The notes under the pieces: generated by a model
What the model was told of the DNA's origin: nothing
Database searches by the model: none
What the model saw: the letters and a program-made list of their open reading frames with translations, nothing else
Part shown: piece after piece, positions 1 to 10,100 of the stretch
How positions within the stretch are numbered: position 1 is the stretch's first letter
Layout: each line of letters opens with the position of its first letter
Assembly: GCA_963824215.1 (NCBI GenBank)
Contig: CAWGOE010000003.1
Span: 62,001 to 126,000, forward strand
Reading direction: 5' to 3'
DNA length: 64,000 bases
Source of the DNA: VRUE01 sp963824215
GTDB taxonomy: Bacteria > Actinomycetota > Thermoleophilia > Solirubrobacterales > 70-9
Position numbers and translations under genes: made by a program

Positions 1-510
1 CGCGCTCCAGCGCTCGGGGTCGCGCTTGGCCTGCTCACGCGCCCAGTGGAAGTGGTGCTGGGCGGAGGCGAGCAGGATCGGGAAGTTGAGCAGGCCGGCG
101 ACTGCGAACCTCCGTGAGCCGGGCCGGGTCTCGGTGAGCAGCGAGAGCGCGCTGGCGACGCCCCAGGCCCAGAGGACCGAGTTGTAAGCGGGAAGCTGGT
201 CCTCGCGCAGGCCCTCGGCTTCGTCGAGCATCGGCACGCCGTTGTGCAGCGACCACGGCCAGGCCTTGAAGTGGACGGCGACGCCGGCGACGCCGATCCC
301 GGCGTTGAGGGCCGAGAGCCGCTCGGCCCACTTGCCGCTGCTCACCGTGGCCGCAAGCCCCAGCGGGATCAAGGCGCCCCAGAGGGCGTAGGAACCACGG
401 CGGCCGAGCTGGGGCTCGAAGACCAAGCCGACGCCGGCGCGGGTCTCGAAGGCGTTGTGCGCGAAGAGCCCGAGGGCCGAGCCGGCGGCGAATGGGCGTC
501 GCAATCGCAT
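1..510 (-). CDS. Hypothetical membrane protein, 3' end beyond the window
   Basis: An open frame of 170 codons starts at the ATG at 508-510 on the minus strand and runs off the left edge without a stop. The protein begins MRLRRPFAAGSALGLFAHNA and has several hydrophobic stretches, including ALWGALIPLGLAATV, LNAGIGVAGVAVHF and FAVAGLLNFPILLASA, so it is probably a multi-pass membrane protein. Histidines and tryptophans cluster near the visible end (QHHFHWAREQ). I do not recognise the family. It is divergent from mfd, with 75 bases between the two starts that must hold both promoters. Confidence 0.65.
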   Translation of the reverse strand, partial: MRLRRPFAAGSALGLFAHNAFETRAGVGLVFEPQLGRRGSYALWGALIPLGLAATVSSGKWAERLSALNAGIGVAGVAVHFKAWPWSLHNGVPMLDEAEGLREDQLPAYNSVLWAWGVASALSLLTETRPGSRRFAVAGLLNFPILLASAQHHFHWAREQAKRDPERWSA

Positions 511-585
511 CTCTGGGCAGCGTAGACCCTGGCCGTAGAATCGGTCGCCGCGCCCGGATCGCTCGATTCGGGCGATTTGCCTGCG

Positions 586-3500
586 ATGAGCCTCAGACCG
601 CTGATCGAGATCGCCGCCGAGAACGAGCGCCTGCACGCGCTCGCGGCTGACGTGCGCGCAGCGAGCGGCGGCGAGCCGGTGGAGATCGCCGCTTCGACCA
701 CGCTGCGGCCGTTGCTGCTGGCAACGGTGCTCGAGGACGATCGCGGTCTCGCCGGTCGTCCCGTACTGCTGGTCAGCGCCGACGATCGTTCCGCTCGCGA
801 CCTCGCCGCCGACCTGCGCGCCTACCTCGGCTCGCGCCGGGTCCGCTTCTATCCCTCGCGCGGCACCGGCTACGCCTCGCACGTCAATCCGCCCCCGCAC
901 CTCGTCGGCCTGCGGATCGACGCGCTCGACTCGCTGCAGGGCGAGGACGACGCGGTCGTCGTCGCAAGCGCCACCGCCCTTGCCGAGGCCGTGCCGGACG
1001 CCTCCCTGCGCCCCGCTGGCTTCGTCCTCGAGCAGGGCGGGGAAGTGGAGCTCCCGGCCGCCGCCCGCGACCTGGCCGCCGCCGGCTACGCCCGGGTCGA
1101 GCAGGTGGAGGAACGTGGCCAGTTCGCCGTCCGCGGCGGCATCCTTGACGTCTTCCCGGCGACCGAGGAGCGGGCGGTGCGGATCGAGCTCTTCGGCGAC
1201 GAGATCGAGTCGATGCGCTGGTTCTCGACCTTCACCCAGCGCTCGCTGGGCGATGCCGAGCGGGTCGAGCTGGCTCCCGCCGCAGAGCTCGACGCCGAGC
1301 ACCGCGAAATCGCGGAGCTGGCGGCAATGGAGGCGGCCGAGGAGGGCAAGGAGGCCCCGAGCGCGGCCGAGGCCCTGCCGCTGGAGCATTTCGGCCCGCC
1401 GCTCGACCTCGTCCCCGCCGAGGCGGCCGTGATCCTCGCCGCGGCCGAGGAGATCGAGCCGGCGCTGCGCGATCACTGGGAGGACGCGACCGCGGCGATG
1501 CACGCCGATGACGCCCGCCACCTCTACGTCGATGTGGCAGCCTCACTTGCCGCTCGCGCAGTGCTCTCCCTGGGTTCAGCCGGTGACGGCAACGAGCACG
1601 CTTTCCGGGCGTCGCGCGCCGAGTCGCCGGCGCGCAGCGTCAAAGAGGCCGAGGGTGAGCTGGAGAAGCTGGTCCGCTCGGGCTATCGCACCGTCGTCGC
1701 CTTCGACAATCGCGGCGAGGCGGAGCGCTCGCGCTATGGCCTCGAACGCGTCGACGCGACCCTGCTCGACGGCGGTCGCCTCTCTCCAGAGCCGGGCCTT
1801 GCTTTTGCCGAGGCGCGCCTACGTGAGGGCTTCGTCAGCCCCGAGCTGCGGCTCGCCGTCTACCCCTTCCGCCGCTTGGTCCACCGGCGTCGTCGGGCCG
1901 AGGATCGCGTTCCCGGCGCTGGTCGTGGCCGCCTCGCCTTCAGTGATTTGCGGGTCGGCGATTACGTCGTCCACGAGGACCACGGCGTCGCCCGTTTTGC
2001 CGGCTTCGAGACGCGCGAGGTCGGCGGCGTAAGCCGCGACTACCTCTACCTCGAATACAAGGGCGAAGACCGGGTCTACGTGCCGACCGATCAGCTGGCG
2101 AAGCTGAGCCGCTACGTTGGCGCGGGCGCCGAGCCGGCGCTCTCGGCGCTCGGCGGCAAACGCTGGCAGAACATGAAGGCCCGCGCCCGCAAAGCGGCGG
2201 GCGCCCTGGCCGGTGAGCTACTCAACCTCTATGCCGAGCGACGGACTCGCAAGGGCCACCCCTTCCCGCCTGACGGCGAGTGGCAGATCGCGATGGAGAC
2301 GGCGTTCCCCTACCGCGAGACCGCCGATCAGCTTGAGGCGATCGAGGCGGTCAAGGGCGACATGGAATCGGAGCAGCCGATGGACCGGTTGGTTTGCGGC
2401 GACGTCGGCTTCGGCAAGACCGAGGTGGCGCTACGGGCCGCCGTCAAGGCGGCGTCCGACGGCATGCAGGTGATGATGCTGGCGCCGACGACGATCCTCG
2501 CCCAGCAGCACTTCGGCACCTTCCGTGAGCGTCTCGCCGACCTTCCCTTCACCCTCGACTGGGTTTCGCGGCTGCGAAAGCCAGCGGAAGTAAAGGAGGT
2601 GCTGAAGGGCTATGAGGCCGGCGAGATCGACGTCTTGGTTGGCACGCACCGGCTGCTCTCGCGCGACGTCCGCGCCAAGGACCTCGGCCTGCTGATCGTT
2701 GATGAGGAGCAGCGCTTCGGCGTCAAGCAGAAGGAGCTGTTGCGGCAGCTGAAGCTGAAGGTCGACGTGCTCTCCCTCTCCGCGACGCCGATCCCACGGA
2801 CCCTGCAGATGAGCCTGGCCGGGCTGCGCGATATCTCAGTGATCGAGACGCCGCCCGAGGGTCGCCGTCCGGTTCGTACCTACGTCGGCCCCTACGACGA
2901 GGACTTGGTGCAGCGGGCGATCGAGCGTGAGCTCGAGCGCGGCGGCCAGGCATTCTTCCTCCACAACCGGATCGAGAGTCTGCCCGAGGTCGCCGAGCAA
3001 CTGCGCGGGCTCGTCCCCAAGGCGCGCGTGGTCGAGGCCCACGGCCAGATGGACGAGGGTGAGCTGGAGGAGACGATGATGCGCTTCCTGCGCGGTGAGG
3101 CCGACTGCCTGGTGACGACCACGATCATCGAGTCGGGACTGGATATCCCGACCGCCAACACGCTGATCGTCGAGCGCGCGGACCGGCTTGGGCTCGCCCA
3201 GGCCTACCAGATCCGCGGCCGAGTCGGGCGCTCTCGCGAGCGCGCCTTCGCCTACATGCTCTACCCCTCGGCCGAGGCTCTGACCGAGGACGCCGCCGCG
3301 CGCCTCTCGACCCTCGCCGACCACACCGAGCTCGGCTCCGGCTTCAAGATCGCGATGCGGGACCTCGACATCCGCGGCGCCGGCGACCTACTCGGCGACG
3401 AGCAGTCCGGCCACGTTGCCGCGGTCGGCTTTGAGCTCTACTGCCAGATGATCGACGAGGCTGTGGCCGAGGTGAGTGCGGCAGGGGAGGGGGAGGGGGC

Positions 3501-3975
3501 GCCGGAGCCGCTGCGGTTCGATGTCTCGGTCGACGCCTATTTGCCGGCCTCATTCATCCCCTTCGAGGCGGCGAAGATCGACGTCCACCGGCGCATCGTT
3601 GCCGCCCGGGCCCCTGGGGACCTGCGCGCGATCCGCGACGAGCTGAGCGACCGCTTCGGGTCGCTACCTGCGGTGGCGGAGAATTTGCTGGCCCTGCAGC
3701 GCGCCCGGATCGAACTGCAACTGGCGGGCGCGCGGAGCGTCGAGTTGCGCGGCGGCAGGCTCAGCGTGGTCGGAGTGGAGCTCGACTCCGAGGGGTCGAG
3801 CGAGCTGATGGAGAAGGTTGAGGGAGCGTTGTACGAGTGGCGTGAGAAAACCGCCTCTGTGCGCGTCCCCGAAGAGCCCGAGGCGCGCCTTGCCGCCGTG
3901 CTCGCTTTGGCAGGCGGCCTACGCGAGGCTGGGCGCTCGCAATTGGTCGAAAAAGATATGCTCCCAACTTCGTGA
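586..3975 (+). CDS. mfd: Transcription-repair coupling factor Mfd
   Basis: Mfd is a DNA translocase that removes RNA polymerase stalled at lesions and recruits UvrA. The 1129-residue protein has the whole family layout: a UvrB-like damage-recognition N-terminus, a CarD-like RNA-polymerase-interaction domain near residues 450-515 (VGDYVVHEDHGVARFAGFE), then two RecA-like helicase lobes. Walker A is CGDVGFGKTE near residue 605, the motif II region reads DEEQRFGVKQKE, motif III is SATPIPRTL, and a TRCF domain closes the protein. I prefer the ATG at 586; a TTG three codons upstream at 577 is also in frame. The stop overlaps the GTG of the next gene (GTGA), which suggests co-transcription. Confidence 0.96.
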   Translation: MSLRPLIEIAAENERLHALAADVRAASGGEPVEIAASTTLRPLLLATVLEDDRGLAGRPVLLVSADDRSARDLAADLRAYLGSRRVRFYPSRGTGYASHVNPPPHLVGLRIDALDSLQGEDDAVVVASATALAEAVPDASLRPAGFVLEQGGEVELPAAARDLAAAGYARVEQVEERGQFAVRGGILDVFPATEERAVRIELFGDEIESMRWFSTFTQRSLGDAERVELAPAAELDAEHREIAELAAMEAAEEGKEAPSAAEALPLEHFGPPLDLVPAEAAVILAAAEEIEPALRDHWEDATAAMHADDARHLYVDVAASLAARAVLSLGSAGDGNEHAFRASRAESPARSVKEAEGELEKLVRSGYRTVVAFDNRGEAERSRYGLERVDATLLDGGRLSPEPGLAFAEARLREGFVSPELRLAVYPFRRLVHRRRRAEDRVPGAGRGRLAFSDLRVGDYVVHEDHGVARFAGFETREVGGVSRDYLYLEYKGEDRVYVPTDQLAKLSRYVGAGAEPALSALGGKRWQNMKARARKAAGALAGELLNLYAERRTRKGHPFPPDGEWQIAMETAFPYRETADQLEAIEAVKGDMESEQPMDRLVCGDVGFGKTEVALRAAVKAASDGMQVMMLAPTTILAQQHFGTFRERLADLPFTLDWVSRLRKPAEVKEVLKGYEAGEIDVLVGTHRLLSRDVRAKDLGLLIVDEEQRFGVKQKELLRQLKLKVDVLSLSATPIPRTLQMSLAGLRDISVIETPPEGRRPVRTYVGPYDEDLVQRAIERELERGGQAFFLHNRIESLPEVAEQLRGLVPKARVVEAHGQMDEGELEETMMRFLRGEADCLVTTTIIESGLDIPTANTLIVERADRLGLAQAYQIRGRVGRSRERAFAYMLYPSAEALTEDAAARLSTLADHTELGSGFKIAMRDLDIRGAGDLLGDEQSGHVAAVGFELYCQMIDEAVAEVSAAGEGEGAPEPLRFDVSVDAYLPASFIPFEAAKIDVHRRIVAARAPGDLRAIRDELSDRFGSLPAVAENLLALQRARIELQLAGARSVELRGGRLSVVGVELDSEGSSELMEKVEGALYEWREKTASVRVPEEPEARLAAVLALAGGLREAGRSQLVEKDMLPTS

Positions 3976-5315
3976 GTCCGGACCAGGGTAGGAGAGGGAC
4001 GTCTGGCAAGGGCGGGGTCGCAAGCGGCCGCGGTCCCGCGGCTGCGCGCCGCCTGGGTCTGCTGATCTTCGGCGTCGCCTTCGTCGTCCTCTTCGCGATC
4101 GTCGCCATTTCCGAGGGCATCGGCGATCCGAGCGTTCCCTCCGGCGACGCCGCCTTGGTCGAGGACGTGCCGGGAGGCATTGGTGAGGTCAGCGAGACTG
4201 AGGTAGCGCATGCGATGGAGCTCGCAGCGAAACAGGCGGGCGAAAAAAAAGCGCCGGAACCTAGCGATCCTAAATATGAGGAAACGCTGAAAACGGCGAT
4301 GCAGTCCGTCCTCGAAGGGATCTGGATCCAGGGTGTTGCAGACGACTGGGGCATCGAGGTGACCGATGCGGAAGTCGCCAAAGAACTGAAAAAAGTTAAG
4401 AAAGAAAGCTTCAAATCGGAGGCGGAATTCCAGAAATTCCTCAAAGAATCGGGCTACACGCCGGCCGACATCGATACGCGGATAACGATCCAGATTCTCA
4501 GCACCCAGTTGCAGGAACAGCTGAAAGAAAAAGCGCCGACCCCGAGCCAGGATCAGATCGAGGACTACTACGAGGCTGCCAGGGACACCCAGTTCACGCA
4601 GAAACCGAGCCGGGATGTTCGCCAGCTCGTCAACAAAGACCGGGAAAAAGCGCAGGAAGCCCTCGCTGCCTTGGGCGGCGATAACTCCGAGGCGAGCTGG
4701 AAAAAGACCGCCAAAAAATTCTCCGAAGACCCAACGGCCAAAGCAAGCGGTGGGCTACAGAGAGGCGTGGCGGAAGGCGTCCTCGAAGAACCGTTGAACG
4801 CGGCGGTCTTCGATGCCTCCGAGGGCGTGATCGAAGGGCCGATCGAAACGCCGCAGGGCTACGTCGTGTTCGAAGTTGCGAGCTCGACTCCCGAAAGCGT
4901 GCAGGAGCTGAAAGCGGTTGAAGCTCAGATCCAGAGCACCCTGGCCCAGCAGTTCGAGCAGGAATACTTCGCCAGCTTCGTTTTGACTTTCGCCAATGAA
5001 TGGACGCAGCGCACCTTCTGCGCCTCCGGCTACGTAATGGAACGCTGCGCGAACTTCGAGGACAGCGGGCGGCCCGCGACCGCGCCTGAAGGTTGCTACG
5101 AAGCAGATCCGAAAGGCGGTCGGCCCGAAGCATGTCCGGCCCCGGTCTCTCAGGCGATTCCGGCTTTGCCTGGCAGCGTCACGCCGCTGGCGCCGAAGGG
5201 CAAACCGCTGGTCCAGCGCCCGCGGCCACTGGACGAACCGGGCGCGGGAGCCGAAGAAGCAGCTGGCCTCCCCGAAGGCGCCGTACCACCGCCCACTGGC
5301 GCCCCCACCGAATAG
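3972..5315 (+). CDS. SurA/PpiC-type peptidyl-prolyl isomerase, membrane anchored
   Basis: This 447-residue protein probably helps fold exported proteins outside the membrane. A basic N-terminus is followed by one membrane segment near residues 26-48 (LLIFGVAFVVLFAIVAI), a SurA-like helical region near 70-190, and a parvulin-like domain near 205-300 containing FSEDPTAKASGGLQRG and IETPQGYVVFEV. The C-terminal part has cysteine-containing segments and a Pro-rich tail. The GTG start overlaps the mfd stop and eno follows after 35 bases. Lysine is encoded mostly by AAA between about 4230 and 4950, unlike the AAG preference of the neighbours. Confidence 0.85.
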   Translation: MSPDQGRRGTSGKGGVASGRGPAAARRLGLLIFGVAFVVLFAIVAISEGIGDPSVPSGDAALVEDVPGGIGEVSETEVAHAMELAAKQAGEKKAPEPSDPKYEETLKTAMQSVLEGIWIQGVADDWGIEVTDAEVAKELKKVKKESFKSEAEFQKFLKESGYTPADIDTRITIQILSTQLQEQLKEKAPTPSQDQIEDYYEAARDTQFTQKPSRDVRQLVNKDREKAQEALAALGGDNSEASWKKTAKKFSEDPTAKASGGLQRGVAEGVLEEPLNAAVFDASEGVIEGPIETPQGYVVFEVASSTPESVQELKAVEAQIQSTLAQQFEQEYFASFVLTFANEWTQRTFCASGYVMERCANFEDSGRPATAPEGCYEADPKGGRPEACPAPVSQAIPALPGSVTPLAPKGKPLVQRPRPLDEPGAGAEEAAGLPEGAVPPPTGAPTE

Positions 5316-5350
5316 GAACCGCTTCCTAGATCACTAGACTGGCGCGTCTC

Positions 5351-6646
5351 GTGAGCGTCATCTCTTCCATCCACGCGCGCCAGATCCTTGACTCGCGCGG
5401 CAACCCGACGGTCGAGGTTGAAGTGGAGCTCGACTCGGGGGCGAGGGGCCGCGCGGCCGTGCCTTCCGGAGCCTCCACCGGCGAGTTCGAGGCGGTTGAG
5501 CTGCGCGACGGTGGCGAGGCCTGGCTCGGCAAGGGCGTCTCGCGCGCCGTCGAGCACGTCAACGGGGAGATAGCTGCGGCCCTGAAGGGGGCTCGTGCTT
5601 CCGAGCAGGGCGCCCTCGATACGACGATGATCGAGCTCGACGGCACGCCCAACAAGGGCCGCCTCGGCGCCAACGCCATCCTCGGCGTCTCCCTTGCAGC
5701 GGCCAAGGCAGCGGCGCTCGACTCGGGCCAGCCGCTCTACCGCTACCTGGCCGAGCTCTACGGCGCCGATGAGCCGAGACTCTTGCCGGTGCCGATGATG
5801 AACGTGCTCAACGGCGGCGCGCATGCCGACAACTCGGTCGACTTCCAGGAGTTCATGGTCGTGCCGGCGGGCGCCTCGAGCTTCGCCGAGTGCCTGCGGG
5901 TGGGGACCGAGGTTTTCCATGCTTTGAAGAAGAGCCTCGCCTCCAAGGGGCAATCGACGGCAGTCGGTGACGAGGGCGGTTTTGCGCCAAATCTCGAGTC
6001 CAATGAGGCTGCGTTGCAGGCGGTGCTGACGGGGGTCGAGGCTGCGGGCTTTGAGCCCGGGACCGATGTCTTCATCGCGCTTGATCCGGCGACCAGCGAG
6101 GTGTATGAGGGTGGCGCGTACGTACTCGAGCACGAGGGTCGCACGCTTTCCTCAGGGGAGATGGCTGCCTATTGGGAGGATGCCTGCGCGCGCTACCCGA
6201 TCGTCTCGATCGAGGACGGGATGGACGAGGAGGACTGGGATGGCTGGAAGCTTCTGACCGAGAAGGTCGGCGGGCGCGTGCAGCTGGTCGGCGACGACCT
6301 CTTCGTTACCAATCCCGAGCGGTTGCGCCGCGGGATCGAGCTCGGCGTCGGCAACTCGATCCTGGTCAAGGTCAACCAGATCGGCACCCTGAGCGAGACC
6401 CTGGAGGCGATCCGCATTGCTCGCGAGGCGGGCTACACCGCCGTGATCTCCCACCGCTCCGGCGAGACCGAGGACACGACGATCGCCGACCTCGCCGTCG
6501 CCACCGGCGCCGGCCAGATCAAGACGGGGGCACCGTCGCGCTCGGATCGGGTGGCCAAGTACAACCGGCTTCTACGAATCGAGGAGGAGCTTGGCTCCTC
6601 CGCCGAATTTCCGGGCCTGAACGCTTTCGCCCAACGTGTTGGGTAA
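5351..6646 (+). CDS. eno: Enolase
   Basis: Enolase interconverts 2-phosphoglycerate and phosphoenolpyruvate in glycolysis. The 431-residue length is standard. The N-terminal signature ARQILDSRGNPTVEVEVEL, the loop VPSGASTGEFEA, the metal-binding segment SIEDGMDEEDWDG and the active-site stretch SHRSGETEDTTIADLAV are all present. Translation starts at GTG 5351. It sits between a foldase and an ftsB-like gene; the eno-ftsB pairing is widespread in bacteria, which supports both assignments. Confidence 0.98.
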   Translation: MSVISSIHARQILDSRGNPTVEVEVELDSGARGRAAVPSGASTGEFEAVELRDGGEAWLGKGVSRAVEHVNGEIAAALKGARASEQGALDTTMIELDGTPNKGRLGANAILGVSLAAAKAAALDSGQPLYRYLAELYGADEPRLLPVPMMNVLNGGAHADNSVDFQEFMVVPAGASSFAECLRVGTEVFHALKKSLASKGQSTAVGDEGGFAPNLESNEAALQAVLTGVEAAGFEPGTDVFIALDPATSEVYEGGAYVLEHEGRTLSSGEMAAYWEDACARYPIVSIEDGMDEEDWDGWKLLTEKVGGRVQLVGDDLFVTNPERLRRGIELGVGNSILVKVNQIGTLSETLEAIRIAREAGYTAVISHRSGETEDTTIADLAVATGAGQIKTGAPSRSDRVAKYNRLLRIEEELGSSAEFPGLNAFAQRVG

Positions 6647-6683
6647 ATGAAGGAATGCGGCGCTCTGCCGCGTAGCTGCGGGT

Positions 6684-7079
6684 ATGGCGACCCGCTCCCG
6701 GCCGGCAAGCAGGACGAGGTCACAGCCGAAGCGACGTTCGACCTCGACCGCGCGCCGCAAACCCGCCGCGCGCCGCAAACCCGCGGCCAGGCGCGGTGGC
6801 AGTCGTGTGCGCTGGGATCGAGTGGGGCGGATCGCGCTGACGCTCGTTCTCGCCGCCGTCCTCTACTCCTATCTGAACCCGATCATCGACTTCGCCAAGA
6901 CCTACACGGGGACGACCGCTGCCAAAGCCGAATTTCACGAGAAGCTGCGCGAAAACAAGCGTCTCCACAAGCGCATCCAGACCGCCGACGACCCGATCGT
7001 AATTGCCCGCCGGGCGCGGTCCCAGGGGATGGTCGCCGAAGGCGAGACGCCGATCGTCATCCAGGGCTTGGGCGGCTAG
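6684..7079 (+). CDS. FtsB/DivIC-family septum formation protein
   Basis: A 131-residue bitopic cell-division protein. The N-terminal third is a strongly basic, repetitive cytoplasmic tail (ARRKPAARRKPAARRG), followed by one membrane helix (IALTLVLAAVLYSYL), then a helical coiled-coil-like stretch (AAKAEFHEKLRENKRLHKR) and the short conserved region around IVIARRARSQGMVAEGE that is typical of FtsB/DivIC. In such proteins this outer domain joins FtsL and FtsQ/DivIB at the division septum. Its place directly after eno is the classical one. Confidence 0.85.
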   Translation: MATRSRPASRTRSQPKRRSTSTARRKPAARRKPAARRGGSRVRWDRVGRIALTLVLAAVLYSYLNPIIDFAKTYTGTTAAKAEFHEKLRENKRLHKRIQTADDPIVIARRARSQGMVAEGETPIVIQGLGG

Positions 7080-7103
7080 CGACCCTTTCCTCGGGGCACC
7101 CCC

Positions 7104-10100
7104 GTGGCTAGCGCGGGCTCCTACATCCTCAGCGTCGCCCTGCTGGCCGTTCTGGTCCTCTCGCTGGGGTTCTCTGCTGTTCGCCTGCGGCAGCGGCTCA
7201 TGCCTAGCTGGGAGGGGGCGCCTGCGCACCTGGTCGAGGCCATCGTCGGCGTTGCGCTGCTGATCTGGATCGCCGAGCTGCTTGGGATTGTCGGCCTGCT
7301 CTATGCCGGGACTCTCGTCGTCGCAGCCGTTCTGGTGGCGGCAGCGGTCGCTCTCGGCCCGCGGGTCCTGTCGGGGAGAGGGGGTGCTGGGGCTTCGCTG
7401 GGTTTTTCGCCAGAGGGGCCAGCGGCCGTCCGAGATGGCGGGGGGGGCGAAAAAGAGGACGCCGCTGTGCCCCGGCACCCCCTCTCCCCGCCACCCGCGG
7501 GAGGGGCCATGACCACTGTCGCCGTGGGGGTTGTGGCGCTGGTGTTCGCGCATTGGGGGCTGACGACTGCAGATGCTTTGAGCAGGGGCATCTTCAACTT
7601 CGACTCCCTCTGGTACCACATGCCGTTCGCGGTCGAGATGGCTCAGAGCCACTCCGTGACCGGGCTGCACTACACGGAGACGGTCTTCACCAACTGGTTC
7701 TACCCGCAGAACTCAGAGCTCCTCCACGCCGTCGGAATCCTGCTCACGGAGCTAGACACGCTGAGCTTGTTCCTCAACCTTGGCTGGCTTGGGATGGCGT
7801 TCCTGGCGGCTTGGTGCATCGGAAGGCCCTACGGCCGGGGCCCGCTTACGGTTGTAGCTACCGGAATCCTGTTGGAGTGCCACACGCTGGTTGTGCGCGA
7901 GCCAGGGGCCGCGAAGAACGATGTGATGGCGGCAGCATTGCTCTTGGCGGCGATTGCGATCCTTATCAATGCGGACTGGGGTGGACCCGTGAAGCGCCGG
8001 TGGGGGTGGCCACGTCGGTTGCGGCGTCCCGTTTTTCGCCCTGGCGAGTCAGCGAGAGAGGAGCACCTCTCGGCGAAAAACCCAGCAGCCGACGGGGCCA
8101 CCCCCGGCGGCGCCCACATGGCAGCAGCTCCCTTGGCCGCCGCTGGGCTGGCCACGGGCATGGCTGTCGGAACCAAGTCCACGGCGCTCGCGATGGCGGC
8201 GGCGCTCTCCGTCGCCGTCCTCTTCCTGGCTCCCGCCGGACGACGCTGGACGGCTGCCGGCTGGTGGTTTGCGGCGGGGCTGGCGGGTGGGGGGTACTGG
8301 TATCTGCGCAACCTGGCGATCACCGGCAACCCACTGCCGCAGGTCGAGAGCCTGGGGCCGATCTCGCTGTCCCATCCCGAGCGCCTGCAGACCGGTCGTC
8401 CTGACTTCAGCATCGCCCACTACGCGACCGACACCGACGTTTGGAGCGAGTACTTCCGCCCCGAGCTGCACGAAGCCTTCGGCGCCCTCTGGCCGCTCGT
8501 GATCCTCGCCGCGATGGCCGGCGGCCTCACGGCCCTCCTCTGGGGCCGGACCCGCGTCCTGCGCTGGATCGGCGGCGTGGCCCTATTCGGCATGCTCGCC
8601 TACCTCTTCACCCCCCTGAGCGCCGCCGGCATAGAGGGCGCCCCCGAGGGCTTCGGCATAAACCTCCGCTACGCGATCCCAGCCCTCCTGGCCGGCATCA
8701 CGCTGTTACCCGTGGCAAGGGCGGCGCCGGGGGTGCCCCGGTCGGGCGCGGCGTCCTCTTTTTCGCCCCACGAGCAATCTCGGACGGCTGAGTTCGCCCC
8801 TGGCGAAAAACCCAGCGCCCGACCGGGGCACCCCCGGCGCCGCCCCCTCGTCATGTGGGCATCGCTGGGCGCTCTCGTTCTGGTCCTGGTCGTCACCAAC
8901 CGCGCCGACACCGTCCTCCGCGACCCAGACCGCATCTTCGCCTGGGCGATCGCGCTGCTCTTCGTCCTAGTCCCCGCCGCGTTGCTCGTCGCCCGCAGCC
9001 GGGGGATGTCGCGGAGCGTGGTGACGGGTGGTTTCGTGGCACTGGCACTGCTCGTAGCCGCGATCGGCTACCCGCTGCAGCGCGACTACCTGGATGACCG
9101 TTTCGCCAACGCGAACCCCGACACGAGCATCCCCGGCATGCACCTCGACTCCGCCTATCGCTGGGTCCGGGATGTCAGCGACGCCCGCATCGGGCTCGCC
9201 GGCACCACGGCCGGCTTCCTCCAGTACGGCTTCTACGGCACCGACCTCTCCAATCGCGTCCGCTACCTGGGCGTCGAGGGCCCGCATGGCGCCTTCCGAC
9301 CGATCCAAACGTGCGCCGGCTTCCGCGCCGCGGTCAATGCCGCCGACCTCGATTACCTGGTCACCGCGCCCTTCCTCAACTTCATCGAGCCGGGGGAGCC
9401 GGTGCTCTCGCCGGAGGCCGGCTGGCTGCGCGGCGAGCCCGCGGTAGCCCCGGTTGATAGCGACGGTCCGGTCACGGTCTGGCGCATTCAGGGCGGCCTC
9501 AACCCTCGTGACTGTGGCCCTCTCAACCGGCCCCTGCGTGCCGTTCCTCAGCAACCGGGCGCTACGCCGACCGACGAAGAAGCTGGGCCGATCCTGGACC
9601 GGAACGCGATCGTGATCCTCGGCGACTCCTACTCGGCGGGCGAGGGGACGGACCTCTATCTGCCCGGAGCCGATACCGAAGACAACCCCTGCCACCGCAG
9701 TCGCAGCACCTACCTGGCCCAGGCATTCGACATCCCTGCCTCGCGCATCGTCGCCTGCTCAGGCGCCGTAGCCGCGGACATCCTCTCCGCCCAGCCGGCC
9801 CGCACCGAAGCCGCCCAGGTCGCCCAGCTCGAAGACGTCCATCGTCGCGAGGGCGTCGACGCCGTCGTCCTCACCCTGGGCGGCAACGACGCTGGCTTCG
9901 CCGATATCGGCGCCTCGTGCCTGGTCCCCGGCCGCGGCGGCTGTGACCGTTTCATCTACACCGGCCCGCCCTTCCGCTCTCGCGCCCAGACGAGCGATGC
10001 ATTCGTAGGCGAGCGGCTCAGCGCCCTGCCCTCCCTGCTGCGGCCGGCCTACCTGGCGATCGACCGGGTGGTTAACAGCTCTGGCACGCAGTCGGCCGGC

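Noticed and set aside
980..1432. Long open frames overlapping mfd on both strands
   Set aside because: High GC leaves long frames open by chance; they are rich in Ser, Arg and Pro and show no motifs, while mfd is unambiguous.
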